Origin: Opitutaceae bacterium
GTDB taxonomy: Bacteria; Verrucomicrobiota; Verrucomicrobiia; Opitutales; Opitutaceae
Assembly: GCA_030648295.1 (NCBI GenBank)
Contig: JAUSID010000259.1
Location: 1-32,700 of the forward strand
Reading direction: 5' to 3'
Length of the DNA stretch: 32,700 nt
A program made the position numbers and the translations under genes. The notes under the pieces are model-generated. The model was not told the DNA's origin, made no database searches, and worked only from the letters and a program-made list of their open reading frames with translations. Positions 1 to 8,048 of this stretch are shown one piece after another; within the stretch, counting starts at the first letter, position 1; every line of letters starts with the position of its first letter.

Positions 1-52
1 CCGGCTCCCGCTGTTTGGAAGACAGCCGTGCATCTATGAACACCTCTCGGGC
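1..52 (-). tRNA. tRNA-Gly(UCC), 5' part only, cut by the window edge
   Basis: Read on the minus strand from 52 leftwards there is a 7-nt acceptor 5' strand (GCCCGAG), a 4-bp D stem GTGT/GCAC, and a perfect 5-bp anticodon stem GCTGT/ACAGC with loop CTTCCAA, giving anticodon UCC. The T arm and 3' acceptor strand lie outside the window. The D loop TCATAGAT carries A-G where G18-G19 are expected, the same change as in the three neighbouring tRNAs. It is the last visible member of a minus-strand tRNA array. The discriminator base and the acceptor pairing cannot be checked here. Confidence 0.7.
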
Positions 53-156
53 AAAATTGGCCGTGCCATCCGTAGCCTCGACCGCCGGCGGACGAATGCC
101 CTCCTGCGCCAAGGCTACGAAGGGCATCCTTCGTTCTCGCTGCGCTCGGCGAAGGA
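53..156. repeat. Palindromic repeat element between tRNA-Ala and tRNA-Gly
   Basis: The spacer is made of nested inverted repeats: catccttcg/cgaaggatg at its right end, and cgtagcct/aggctacg across its middle, around an internal CCGCCGGCGG palindrome. The words caaggctacg and gaagg also occur in the larger intergenic elements at 15009-15102 and 19882-19977, so this looks like a member of the same or a related family. No tRNA fold and no credible ORF is seen in it. Confidence 0.5.
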
Positions 157-231
157 TGGTGGAGCAGGACGGTTACGCTCCGTCGCCTCCGCATTGCGAG
201 TGCGGCGTGCTTCTATTGGCACTACAGCCCC
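157..231 (-). tRNA. tRNA-Ala(CGC) with non-canonical elbow
   Basis: A 75-nt minus-strand gene ends in an encoded CCA (157-159) with A73. The acceptor stem has a G3-U70 pair, the classical alanine identity element, and one U-U mismatch at 6-67. The D stem is GTGC/GCAC. The anticodon stem CCGCA/TGCGG is perfect with loop CTCGCAA, giving anticodon CGC. The T stem GACGG/CCGTC is perfect. The D loop (CAATAGAA) has A18-G19 instead of G18-G19, and the T loop is AGCGTAA, with G55 and swapped bases at 54 and 58. Only 3 bp separate it from tRNA-Cys, so both probably lie on one precursor. Confidence 0.75.
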
Positions 232-234
232 AGT

Positions 235-310
235 TGGACACGACGGCGGGACTCGCACCCGCGAACCTCAGCTTTGCAAACTGGTCCCTTGGCTGCTCGG
301 GCACGTCGTG
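235..310 (-). tRNA. tRNA-Cys(GCA) with non-canonical elbow
   Basis: A 76-nt minus-strand gene with a perfect 7-bp acceptor stem CACGACG/CGTCGTG, U73 and encoded CCA. U73 plus anticodon GCA are the main cysteine identity elements. The D stem is CCC/GGG. The anticodon arm is CCAGT/GCTGA around TTGCAAA, with a mismatch at 27-43. The T stem GCGGG/CCCGC is perfect. The T loop is TGCGAGT, so the usual G-T-psi-C is G-U-G-C, and the D loop has A18-G19. The gene lies between tRNA-Glu (257 bp upstream) and tRNA-Ala (3 bp downstream). Confidence 0.82.
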
Positions 311-384
311 AAAATAGAACCGCGGCTCAGGTCACTCGGCATCGGAAGACTTCTCCGACGTCCGTCCTCAATGACCGCGGGTTA

Positions 385-409
385 AGGAATTCGCGCAGCG
401 CGAATTCCT
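385..409. repeat. 25-bp perfect palindrome, copy 1
   Basis: Arms aggaattcgcg and cgcgaattcct (11 bp) flank a 3-nt loop cag. It lies between tRNA-Cys and tRNA-Glu. A second near-identical copy with loop ctg is at 708-732 and a degenerate copy at 517-540. There is no T-tract, so it does not look like an intrinsic terminator. Transcript processing, pausing or a repeat element are possible. Confidence 0.7.
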
Positions 410-516
410 GAAAACTCGGCCCCTGCTGGGCTTGGGCCGCCGGCTGGCTTCTTGTGGATCCGAGAGGGCGAAGCGGACTCCGGCCTCGGATCGAGAACCG
501 GCGCTTCCTTAAGGAA

Positions 517-540
517 AGGAATTTCGCTCCGCGAATTCCT
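517..540. repeat. Degenerate copy of the EcoRI-site palindrome
   Basis: aggaatttcg and cgcgaattcct arms match imperfectly around a short loop. The copy lies 28 bp from the 3' end of tRNA-Glu. The rest of 410-567 shows another inverted pair (gatccgag/ctcggatc near 457-492) but no gene. Confidence 0.5.
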
Positions 541-567
541 AGAGTGGAATTCAGCAGAACAAGAAAA

Positions 568-643
568 TGGTCGCCCGTCCGGGTGCTGCCCCCGGTCCTC
601 CGCCTTGAAAGAGCGGCGATCTAGCTGGTAATACCAACGGGCG
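568..643 (-). tRNA. tRNA-Glu(UUC) with non-canonical elbow
   Basis: A 76-nt minus-strand gene with a perfect 7-bp acceptor stem CGCCCGT/ACGGGCG, A73 and encoded CCA. The anticodon arm CCGCT/GGCGG encloses CTTTCAA, giving anticodon UUC. The T stem CCGGG/CCCGG is perfect but the T loop is GGCAGCA, which keeps only C56 of the conserved T-psi-C-R-A pattern. The D stem is weak (3 bp, GGT/ATC) and the D loop reads CCAG where CCGG is usual in tRNA-Glu, again A18-G19. It is the first tRNA of the array in the direction of transcription. It could be a decaying tRNA, but the perfect stems argue against simple decay. Confidence 0.68.
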
Positions 644-907
644 ATGAAATTGAAACGCGGCCGGCATCGCCGTTTAACGCCCTGGGGCGCACCGCGTGTT
701 TGATTTTAGGAATTCGCGCTGCGCGAATTCCTTTCGCAAAAAAGAACACACACCGTCGTCCCTCTCATCAGACGAAGTCCGATGGATTGGACGGCCGCAG
801 GATTTGCACGCGGACGTTGGGCTGATTGGCTGGGCTCAGCGATGAAGCCGCTTATGGAATATGGAAAGAGTTCTGACTCGTTCCCGGAAGCGGCCCCCTC
901 AGGGCAC
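644..907. other. Intergenic spacer between RNA terminator and tRNA-Glu
   Basis: No credible gene is seen. It contains the palindrome at 708-732. On the minus strand it also holds a 7-bp inverted pair (GCCGCTT/AAGCGGC, near 846-892) and a G-U-G-C-A-A-A-T stretch close to a CCA, which looks like a relic T arm but does not fold into a complete tRNA. Confidence 0.4.
708..732. repeat. 25-bp perfect palindrome, copy 2
   Basis: Arms aggaattcgcg and cgcgaattcct flank loop ctg. It is the reverse complement of copy 1 (loop cag) and lies 65 bp upstream of tRNA-Glu in the direction of transcription. Confidence 0.7.
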
Positions 908-936
908 AAAAAAACCCACTTCCGGGCGGAAGTGGG
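908..936 (-). terminator. Intrinsic terminator on the minus strand
   Basis: On the minus strand a 9-bp perfect stem CCCACTTCC/GGAAGTGGG with a 4-nt loop is followed directly by seven T residues (908-914). The plus strand has no T-tract, so the direction is clear. It ends the structured RNA candidate at 937-1139. Confidence 0.8.
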
Positions 937-1139
937 CCTCGACGTGAGGCTACAAATTAGCCTCGGCGTTAGGTAACACCACTTCCTGGAGGATTCGCGT
1001 AATCGGGTCGAATAAGACCTGGTTCACTACGCATCCTCGATGTCGTCGCCTGGGGTTGAATACCCGCACACAACGTATGCCATCCGGTTAACCGAAGGGC
1101 TGATAGCTGTATAAATTGTGCGGATTTCATGGGAAGTGG
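908..1139 (-). ncRNA. Structured RNA candidate with attenuator-like alternative pairings
   Basis: The minus strand contains an 11-bp helix with a 2-nt bulge (989-1001 with 1028-1038), an inner GGTC/GACC hairpin, a perfect 7-bp hairpin (946-952 with 958-964), a 4-bp hairpin at 1053-1065 and a 7-bp long-range pair (1064-1070 with 1117-1123), then a terminator. The sequence CCACTTCC or its complement occurs four times in alternating order: 1132-1139, 979-986, 928-935 and 916-923 (plus coordinates). Segment 1 can pair with 2 and segment 3 with 4 (terminator), or 2 with 3 (antiterminator). This is the layout of an attenuator or of a riboswitch with a closing stem. It could also be a stable small RNA. 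No known family is recognised, and the 5' end is a guess. Confidence 0.45.
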
Positions 1140-1216
1140 CAGAGAGACGTTTGAAGGTGTGATTAGTTACTACGGCTGGTGAGAAACGAAATTCAAGGGG
1201 TGGTTCGAAGTATTTT

Positions 1217-1432
1217 CTAAGATTCGTGGATGATGCGTCGAATGAGCTTTCGGGCGGCCTGCCGCTCCCGCTTGGAGACGCACCGCTTATTCCAAGGTCG
1301 AAGGTGTTTCCACCATTCGGGAGGAGCGGTCAGCGTATCCTTGCGGACGTGAGCCATCTGATTGCGCAGCCAGCTTACCTCATCCTGGTTTTCGTTGCCA
1401 TGGGAGTTCTCGTTGGATACCTGACTTTGCAA
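1217..1432 (-). CDS. Small basic hypothetical protein
   Basis: The frame opens right after a stop codon with a TTG at 1432 (71 residues). An ATG at 1357 would give a 46-residue protein and is the more usual start codon. The C-terminal half is rich in Trp, Lys and Arg (PPEWWKHLRPWNKR, then KRERQAARKLIRR), which looks like a real compact basic protein that may bind nucleic acid. No family is recognised. Read from TTG it would start back to back with the LysR gene, leaving 2 bp. It lies just upstream, on the same strand, of the structured RNA candidate. It may instead be a chance ORF. Confidence 0.4.
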   Translation of the reverse strand: MQSQVSNENSHGNENQDEVSWLRNQMAHVRKDTLTAPPEWWKHLRPWNKRCVSKRERQAARKLIRRIIHES

Positions 1433-1434
1433 TC

Positions 1435-2343
1435 ATGTTTGAAAATCTTTTCTCCGAACGCGGCCTTTCGCTGGACCGGCTGAAGGTTTTGATCGAAGTG
1501 CGCGATGCCGGCAGCATCGCGCAGGCGGCTCCTGGCGATCCGGTGCGTCAGAGCCAATACAGCCGGCAGTTACGTGAACTCTCAGAGTTCTTCGGCTGTG
1601 AAGTCGCCCAGCGCCGGGGAAAAATCTTGAAGCTCACGACGCAGGGCGAGCGACTCGCGGAGCTTGCCCGCGAGCAATTGCGTTCGCTCGAGGATTTTCG
1701 GGCGGAATGCAAAGAGCAAAGCGTCGCGTTCACCATTGGCGCCGGCGACAGCTTGATTCAATGGCTCGTGATTCCACGGCTCGGAAAAGTCATCGACGAA
1801 TTTCCGGGGACGCATTTCGCGACCACCAACCTCCGCACAAACGACATTGTCCAACAACTCACGGACGGTCGGATCGATTTTGGCATCATTCGCAAGAATG
1901 CGACCGCGCCCGGACTGAAATCGGTTTCCCTGGGTGTTGTCAGTTATGTCGCGCTGGTCCCGGACCAATTGGCGCGCCACAAAAAGAAGCTCACGTTGCG
2001 ACAGGCGTTGGCTGAAATCCCGCTCGCTACGCAGACCACCGATGGCCAATTCACGTCCGGGCTGCGGGCCATTGCGAAGGCGCTCGACGTACTCCTGAAG
2101 CCCGCGCTCGCGTGCCAGTCGTTTCCACAAACGGTGGCCGCACTGCGGTCCGGCCGGTTTTGGGCCATTGTGCCGGAAATCGCCGCGCCCGACTTCCCGT
2201 CGGGTGCGCCGCATCGGATTTCCGACTCATCCCTGCGGCAGTTGGATCGTGAAGCCATGCTTGCCTGGAATCCGCGCTTGGTGCGAATTCGGCCGAACGC
2301 GGCGAAAATCGCGACCAAGCTTCAGCATGTCTTGGCGCTTTGA
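1435..2343 (+). CDS. LysR-type transcriptional regulator
   Basis: A 302-residue protein of normal LysR length. Residues about 11-70 form the winged helix-turn-helix: LKVLIEVRDAGSIAQAA, then SQYSRQLRELSEFFG and the LTTQGERL wing. A periplasmic-binding-protein-like effector domain follows from about 90 (FTIGAGDSLIQWLVIPRL, TNDIVQQLTDGRIDFGIIR). LysR proteins usually bind as tetramers and control a divergent neighbour in response to a small ligand. Here the divergent neighbour is the small basic ORF and, beyond it, the structured RNA and tRNA array. The ATG has no clear Shine-Dalgarno site. The effector is unknown. The assignment to the LysR family is firm, the target is inference. Confidence 0.88.
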   Translation: MFENLFSERGLSLDRLKVLIEVRDAGSIAQAAPGDPVRQSQYSRQLRELSEFFGCEVAQRRGKILKLTTQGERLAELAREQLRSLEDFRAECKEQSVAFTIGAGDSLIQWLVIPRLGKVIDEFPGTHFATTNLRTNDIVQQLTDGRIDFGIIRKNATAPGLKSVSLGVVSYVALVPDQLARHKKKLTLRQALAEIPLATQTTDGQFTSGLRAIAKALDVLLKPALACQSFPQTVAALRSGRFWAIVPEIAAPDFPSGAPHRISDSSLRQLDREAMLAWNPRLVRIRPNAAKIATKLQHVLAL

Positions 2344-2460
2344 TCCGTTGGGTCGTTCAGATGCGACGAGCATCGACGAGTGATCCCATTCATCGGTCCG
2401 TCTCTTGACCCAGGGGACCTAATCTCATCGCCAAGACGCACGTTGGCACAAACTCCGGCC

Positions 2461-3765
2461 TTACCCAATTTTGTCTGGTGAGTCGGTAGCTGCAGGTGCT
2501 GCGTGGACCGTCGGCACCGCCCTGGGAATATGGGGTTTCGCCTGGAGGCGGGGGACTTTCTCTCCCAACCCCGCCATGTTCGTCGGCTTCATTTGAAAAT
2601 ACGCAGCCCCTTCCTTGGCGAGCACTGTGAAATTTAGATAACTCTGCTTCAGTACGTCCTCCGAATTTCCCATGTTCTTGATCAGGAATCCGAGGTCATT
2701 GTGCAGGGGGTAGTGATGGGAACCGTAACAGTGGCGGAGGATGTCGTTGTCCCAAGCGGACTCCTCACCATCAACTTTGACCCCGGCCGCGCGTTGGATC
2801 TGTTCAAAGGCCTTCCGAGAAAAATAGCCCGGAGCAAGGCCCGCCGCCTTACATTTCTCGAGAATGCCGGGCAACTGGTCGTGCATGGCGACGGTCCTCG
2901 TCTGCTTCTTTTTCGCGCGAAACCCGGTGATGACGCCGTTTTCAAACGAGAAATTGCTCCAGTCGGGCTTCATGCGCTTCACCTCGTCCGGCCGCATGCC
3001 GGACAACATGCAACTCGCAAAATACGGCAGCATGGCACCCTTGATTCGCTTGCGACCGCAAGGCTCCGCGGCGGCGGCATCCAGGAGAGCCTGGCACTGC
3101 GCGACCTTGAAGACCGCCACCTCGCCGTCGTTGGTGACCTTGGGCCGGTCGATTCCCTCGGTCAGATTCTTGGCGAGATGCTTTTCGTCCAGCAGGAAGA
3201 CCGAAAAATTGTGCAACAGGTCATAACGGTCGCGACGGGTGCGCACCTCAACCGACGTGTCGAAAATGAACGCTTTGACTTTCTCCGGAGACATTCCCGA
3301 CACGCGAGCGATCTTCGCCTTCGGATTGCCGACGAACTTCTTCAAAATCGACGCCGTGATGTCGGCCGTGATCGCCTGGTTGCCGCGGCGCAGGCGGCGC
3401 TCCTTGAAGTTTTCAATGGCCTTCTCCGCCTCGATGTCGACGACGACGACGGTCGCGTGGGTGAGGTAGTAGTCGACCGCCGTCATGAGGGAACCCGTGG
3501 GGAGGGCGGTTCGGAGGCGCTGATAGGCGAGTTCCGCGGTGTGGAGTTCCTGGTCGGTTTGAAATATTGTGAGCGCAGCCCGGGTCGGCGCACTTTTACC
3601 TTGATTGGCTGATCGGATAAGCCCATCCATGAACACTTCGGCCGCATCGCGGGTCGGAAAGTTCTTTTGCACTGAGTGCCCAGAGATCGTCCCGGTCACA
3701 CGCGAGACCAAGTTTCCGCTTGGGTTTTGGAACGGGATGATTTTGAGGGTGTGTTTGAAGGTCAT
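2461..3765 (-). CDS. Tyrosine recombinase / phage-type integrase with atypical active site
   Basis: A 434-residue protein with an N-terminal arm/core-binding part (about 1-215) and a C-terminal catalytic domain. Arg258 in LSGMRPDEVKRM is the first catalytic arginine, Arg344 in DILRHCYGSH the second, and Tyr376 in KQSYLN the likely nucleophile. The His of the usual HxxR box is Asp341, and the usual GHS is GNS (Asn367). A Pro/Ala-rich tail ends the protein. Such enzymes integrate or excise mobile DNA, often at tRNA genes, and tRNA-Pro lies 141 bp from its start. It is the only mobility gene in the window. It may be a full-length but altered or domesticated enzyme. The gene is convergent with the LysR gene. 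Confidence 0.85.
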   Translation of the reverse strand: MTFKHTLKIIPFQNPSGNLVSRVTGTISGHSVQKNFPTRDAAEVFMDGLIRSANQGKSAPTRAALTIFQTDQELHTAELAYQRLRTALPTGSLMTAVDYYLTHATVVVVDIEAEKAIENFKERRLRRGNQAITADITASILKKFVGNPKAKIARVSGMSPEKVKAFIFDTSVEVRTRRDRYDLLHNFSVFLLDEKHLAKNLTEGIDRPKVTNDGEVAVFKVAQCQALLDAAAAEPCGRKRIKGAMLPYFASCMLSGMRPDEVKRMKPDWSNFSFENGVITGFRAKKKQTRTVAMHDQLPGILEKCKAAGLAPGYFSRKAFEQIQRAAGVKVDGEESAWDNDILRHCYGSHHYPLHNDLGFLIKNMGNSEDVLKQSYLNFTVLAKEGAAYFQMKPTNMAGLGEKVPRLQAKPHIPRAVPTVHAAPAATDSPDKIG

Positions 3766-3906
3766 TACGTGCTCAGGATTTCAAGACGGATTTCAAACTT
3801 CTTGATAATTTGAGCCTGTATGAGACAATATGGCATACTCAAGGGTGATTCAGGCCAGTGACGGAAGTCCCTGGTAACAGCAGAAATAGGAAGGAAAAGG
3901 TGATGT

Positions 3907-3983
<77 letters not shown>

Positions 3984-4028
3984 TCTTCCCGGTTGCGCGC
4001 AACGGTGCCTGAAAGTGCAACGTCGCGA

Positions 4029-4889
4029 CTATAATCCCCTGTTCGTTTCGCTCGAATGCGAGTGTTCGAGGATCTGCAATTTATCGCGGACGGCAGCCAG
4101 GTCGGGACGCAGGCGGAGCGCGGCGCGATAATCTTCCGCGGCTTCGGATTTCCGGCCCAAGTTCAATCTGGCATCCGTCCGGTTGACGTAGACCTCGGCA
4201 TCACGTGGATTCACGCGCAATGCCTCGGAGAAGTGGTGCTCGGCAGATTCAAAACGCCCGCCGGAGGCAAGCAGCGTGGCGAGGTTGTTGTGGGCGTCAC
4301 CGTGGTTGGGGTTGATGCTCCCATGCTGGTCATCGTGAATACCAGGACCAGCCATGATGACGCGAGCGCGAGGTAGAACTTGCCCCTCGTGCGCAGCGCG
4401 GCCGGAAAGCTGCCGGCCGCGAATGCACGATCATACATCAAAACGATCACCGGGGCGGTAACCATGACTTCCTTCGTGGCCATGCCCGCGAAGCAGGTTA
4501 ACACGGCAAGCGCGCGCCAGGCCGCTTGTTTGGACGTTGAATCCAGTCCGCGAGCGAAGCTGTAGAGCGTGGCCAGATAGAAAAGCCCATCAGCGATTCG
4601 GTGCGCTGCGAGAGATATGTCACCGATTCAGTGTGCAACGGATGCACCGGCCAGATGAGGGCCGCAGAGCCGGCAAGGAGGTTCGCCGTGCTCGTGTACT
4701 TTCCGCGCCAGACCGGAAGCAGGAAAGTGCGGCGAACAAGTCCGAAGAGAATCACGGCGGCGGCCGCGTGAATGCCGATGTTGGCCAGATGGTGAGCGTG
4801 TTACTATATATCGCGACGACGGCAAAGATCAGAAAGAGGACGGCCAGATACAGGATTATTTTTTCGCGACTGGGGCGAAAAATGGTCAC
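4029..4889 (-). pseudogene. Decayed TPR membrane protein (TMTC / PMT-like architecture)
   Basis: Fragments of one protein lie in different minus-strand frames. In order they are a first membrane segment (EKIILYLAVLFLIFAVVAIY, from a GTG near 4889), a piece resembling HHLxNxxIHAAAAVILFGLVRR plus WPVHPLHTESVTYLSQRTESLMG, the continuation LFYLATLYSFARG and GMATKEVMVTAPVIVLMYDR in another frame, and a C-terminal TPR block (HNNLATLLASGGRFESAEHHF, then two repeats) ending at 4029. The SLMG/LFYL break fits loss of a single G. Two further junctions drop the expected loop between the first membrane segment and HHL, and the region between the later membrane segments and the TPRs. Intact relatives are multi-pass glycosyltransferase-like proteins with C-terminal TPRs. 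Confidence 0.75.
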
Positions 4890-5037
4890 AGCAGATTGGA
4901 AGCAGCAAAGATTTTCGAAGCAACTGCCAAACCCGCGCCGGGCCGCAAGCTTCGCGATCGTGATGCGACCCGGGATTTTTCCGGATGCGGAGCGGGACGC
5001 CGGCGCTCCCGCTAGCGGACACGAGCGTTTGCCCGGG

Positions 5038-5886
5038 CTACACCGCGAACGGGTTGTACCGGATCTCGTTGCCGGCGGTCGTCAGCGGGCCATGGCCCGG
5101 CGCGATGACCGTGTTTGGCGGCACCATGGCGAGCATGCGCTTGAGACTTAGCTGGAGTTGCTCGTGTGAAAAATACGCGCCGCCCACCGAACCCGCGAAC
5201 ACCAGGTCGCCGGAAATCAGCAGCGCGGCGCCGTGGCGGGCCTCCGGCGCGCGGACGAGGTAGCAATTATGTGCGGCCGCGTGCCCCGGGGTGGCGAACG
5301 CCGTGACCGTGAACGCGGCGAATGTTCGTGTCTCGCCCTCCCCCAGTGGCTGCCCGCAGGGTGCCGTCGCGCCTTTCGGAATAAACGCCGCCGGGGCGCC
5401 GAATCGCGCCACCACCTCGCACAGGCCACCCACGTGCTCGGCTTCCGCGTGGGTCAGGAACACCGCGTCGAGCTGCTTGATGCTGCGCGGCCACACCACG
5501 GCGAGCGCGTCGATGCCGGCTCCGGTGTCGAATAATACCGCGCGCGACGAACCGCATTCACCAACCAAATACGCGTTCGTCACGCCGATCCCGTGCGGCA
5601 TCCGCAGCGGCCACACGCAGAACGGCAGGGTGCCGATTTCCGGCTGCGGGTACGAGCCGGTGCCCAGCGCGCACAGCCCGATCTCGTTCAACCCCAGAAA
5701 CGCCGCGAGCCGGCGCAAATCATCGCCGGTCAAGTCCGGCCGGTAATCGATCGCGTCCATCAACCGCGCCGCCGCGACGCCGGTCTGCTGCGCCACTTCG
5801 TCCAACGTGACGCCCTTGCGACGCATCGCCTTCTCGAGCACGTCGCCAAGTTCGTCTTCCAGCGGCAGGGTGGACAGGTCAGTCAC
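5038..5886 (-). CDS. Helix-turn-helix / metallo-beta-lactamase-fold fusion protein
   Basis: The start is uncertain: a GTG at 5886 (282 residues) or a TTG at 5925 (295 residues); numbering below uses the longer form. Residues about 27-85 look like a XRE-type helix-turn-helix (LEKAMRRKGVTLDEVAQQTGVAAARL). A metallo-beta-lactamase fold follows: LFDTGAG, then THAEAEHVGG (His159, Glu161, Glu163, His164), TPGHAAAH (His215), ISGDLVFAG (Asp240) and APGHGP (His278). The usual HxHxDH metal motif is HxExEH here. The Glu in second place recalls flavodiiron proteins, which bind iron. The substrate is unknown. It could act as a hydrolase, a redox enzyme or a metal- or ligand-sensing regulator. It is transcribed away from pyrE. 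Confidence 0.8.
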   Translation of the reverse strand: MTDLSTLPLEDELGDVLEKAMRRKGVTLDEVAQQTGVAAARLMDAIDYRPDLTGDDLRRLAAFLGLNEIGLCALGTGSYPQPEIGTLPFCVWPLRMPHGIGVTNAYLVGECGSSRAVLFDTGAGIDALAVVWPRSIKQLDAVFLTHAEAEHVGGLCEVVARFGAPAAFIPKGATAPCGQPLGEGETRTFAAFTVTAFATPGHAAAHNCYLVRAPEARHGAALLISGDLVFAGSVGGAYFSHEQLQLSLKRMLAMVPPNTVIAPGHGPLTTAGNEIRYNPFAV

Positions 5887-5967
5887 AACGCGAGCAGGGT
5901 ATAGCTGCCGGCCGGTCGCACGCAAAATTGATTTTGTTTTTTACCGGCGTTGCCGCAGCGTCGGCGG

Positions 5968-6543
5968 ATGGATGCCAGCCAACAGGAAATCCTCGATATC
6001 TTCACCCGCACCCGCGCCCTGTTGCGCGGGCATTTCGTCCTGCGTTCCGGGCTGCATAGCGGCCACTACTTCCAGTGCGCGCAGGTATGCCAGCACATGG
6101 ATGCGGTTGAACGCCTCGCCGAGCTGCTGCTCGCCAAGGTTCGCGCCGCCGGCCTGAAGTTTTCGACCGTCCTCGCCCCGGCCATGGGTGGACTCGTCAT
6201 TGGCCAGGAAGTCGCCCGCCAGGCGAAGGCACGCTTCATTTTCGCGGAGAAGGAAAACAATGCACTCGTGCTCCGCCGCGGATTTACGCTGGCGGCAGGT
6301 GAGCCCGTCCTGGTGGTGGAGGATGTCGTGACCCGCGGCGGCCGCGTCATTGAGTGTCTCGACATCATCCGCCAGGCCGGCGGCAAGCCGGTGGGCGTTG
6401 CGATGCTCGTCGACCGCAGCGCGGGCACCAGCCGGTTCGATGGGCCGGCGATTTCGCTCCTGGAATTGAGTTTTCCCACCTACGCGGCAGACGCATTGCC
6501 GCCCGAGCTCGCCAAACTGCCGGTGGAAAAACCGGGAAGTTGA
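5968..6543 (+). CDS. pyrE: Orotate phosphoribosyltransferase
   Basis: Joins orotate and PRPP to make orotidine 5'-phosphate, the fifth step of de novo pyrimidine synthesis. The protein is 191 residues from the ATG at 5968, which fits the family. A TTG at 5950 would add six residues. Visible motifs are LRSGLHSGHYFQC near the N terminus, APAMGGLVIGQEVAR (substrate and phosphate loop), EKENNALVLRRGF (flexible catalytic loop region) and the PRPP-binding loop VLVVEDVVTRGG (usually VEDVxTTGGS). It stands alone on the plus strand, divergent from the HTH/metallo-beta-lactamase gene and convergent with htrA. Confidence 0.93.
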   Translation: MDASQQEILDIFTRTRALLRGHFVLRSGLHSGHYFQCAQVCQHMDAVERLAELLLAKVRAAGLKFSTVLAPAMGGLVIGQEVARQAKARFIFAEKENNALVLRRGFTLAAGEPVLVVEDVVTRGGRVIECLDIIRQAGGKPVGVAMLVDRSAGTSRFDGPAISLLELSFPTYAADALPPELAKLPVEKPGS

Positions 6544-6623
6544 TCCGGTTGGATTCTTCGCTGGCGCACAGAATGACAGCGTATCTCCACCGCCTCGTTA
6601 CCTCGGCTGCTACGAATGGCGGC

Positions 6624-8048
<1,425 letters not shown>

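Noticed and set aside
755-790. CTGATGAG on the minus strand, resembling a hammerhead ribozyme core
   Set aside because: The required GAAA and flanking helices with a cleavage site are not arranged correctly.
780-860. GTGCAAATC near CCA on the minus strand as a further tRNA
   Set aside because: T stem and acceptor stem do not pair and the only possible 5' partner makes the gene too long. It is at most a relic.
950-1092. Minus-strand reading frame with a protein-like end (FDPITRILQEVVLP) just before the terminator, and an 18-codon ATG frame overlapping it
   Set aside because: Three overlapping frames look partly protein-like, none has a ribosome site, and the longest lacks an ATG. Dense perfect hairpins and alternating complementary segments explain the sequence better as RNA.
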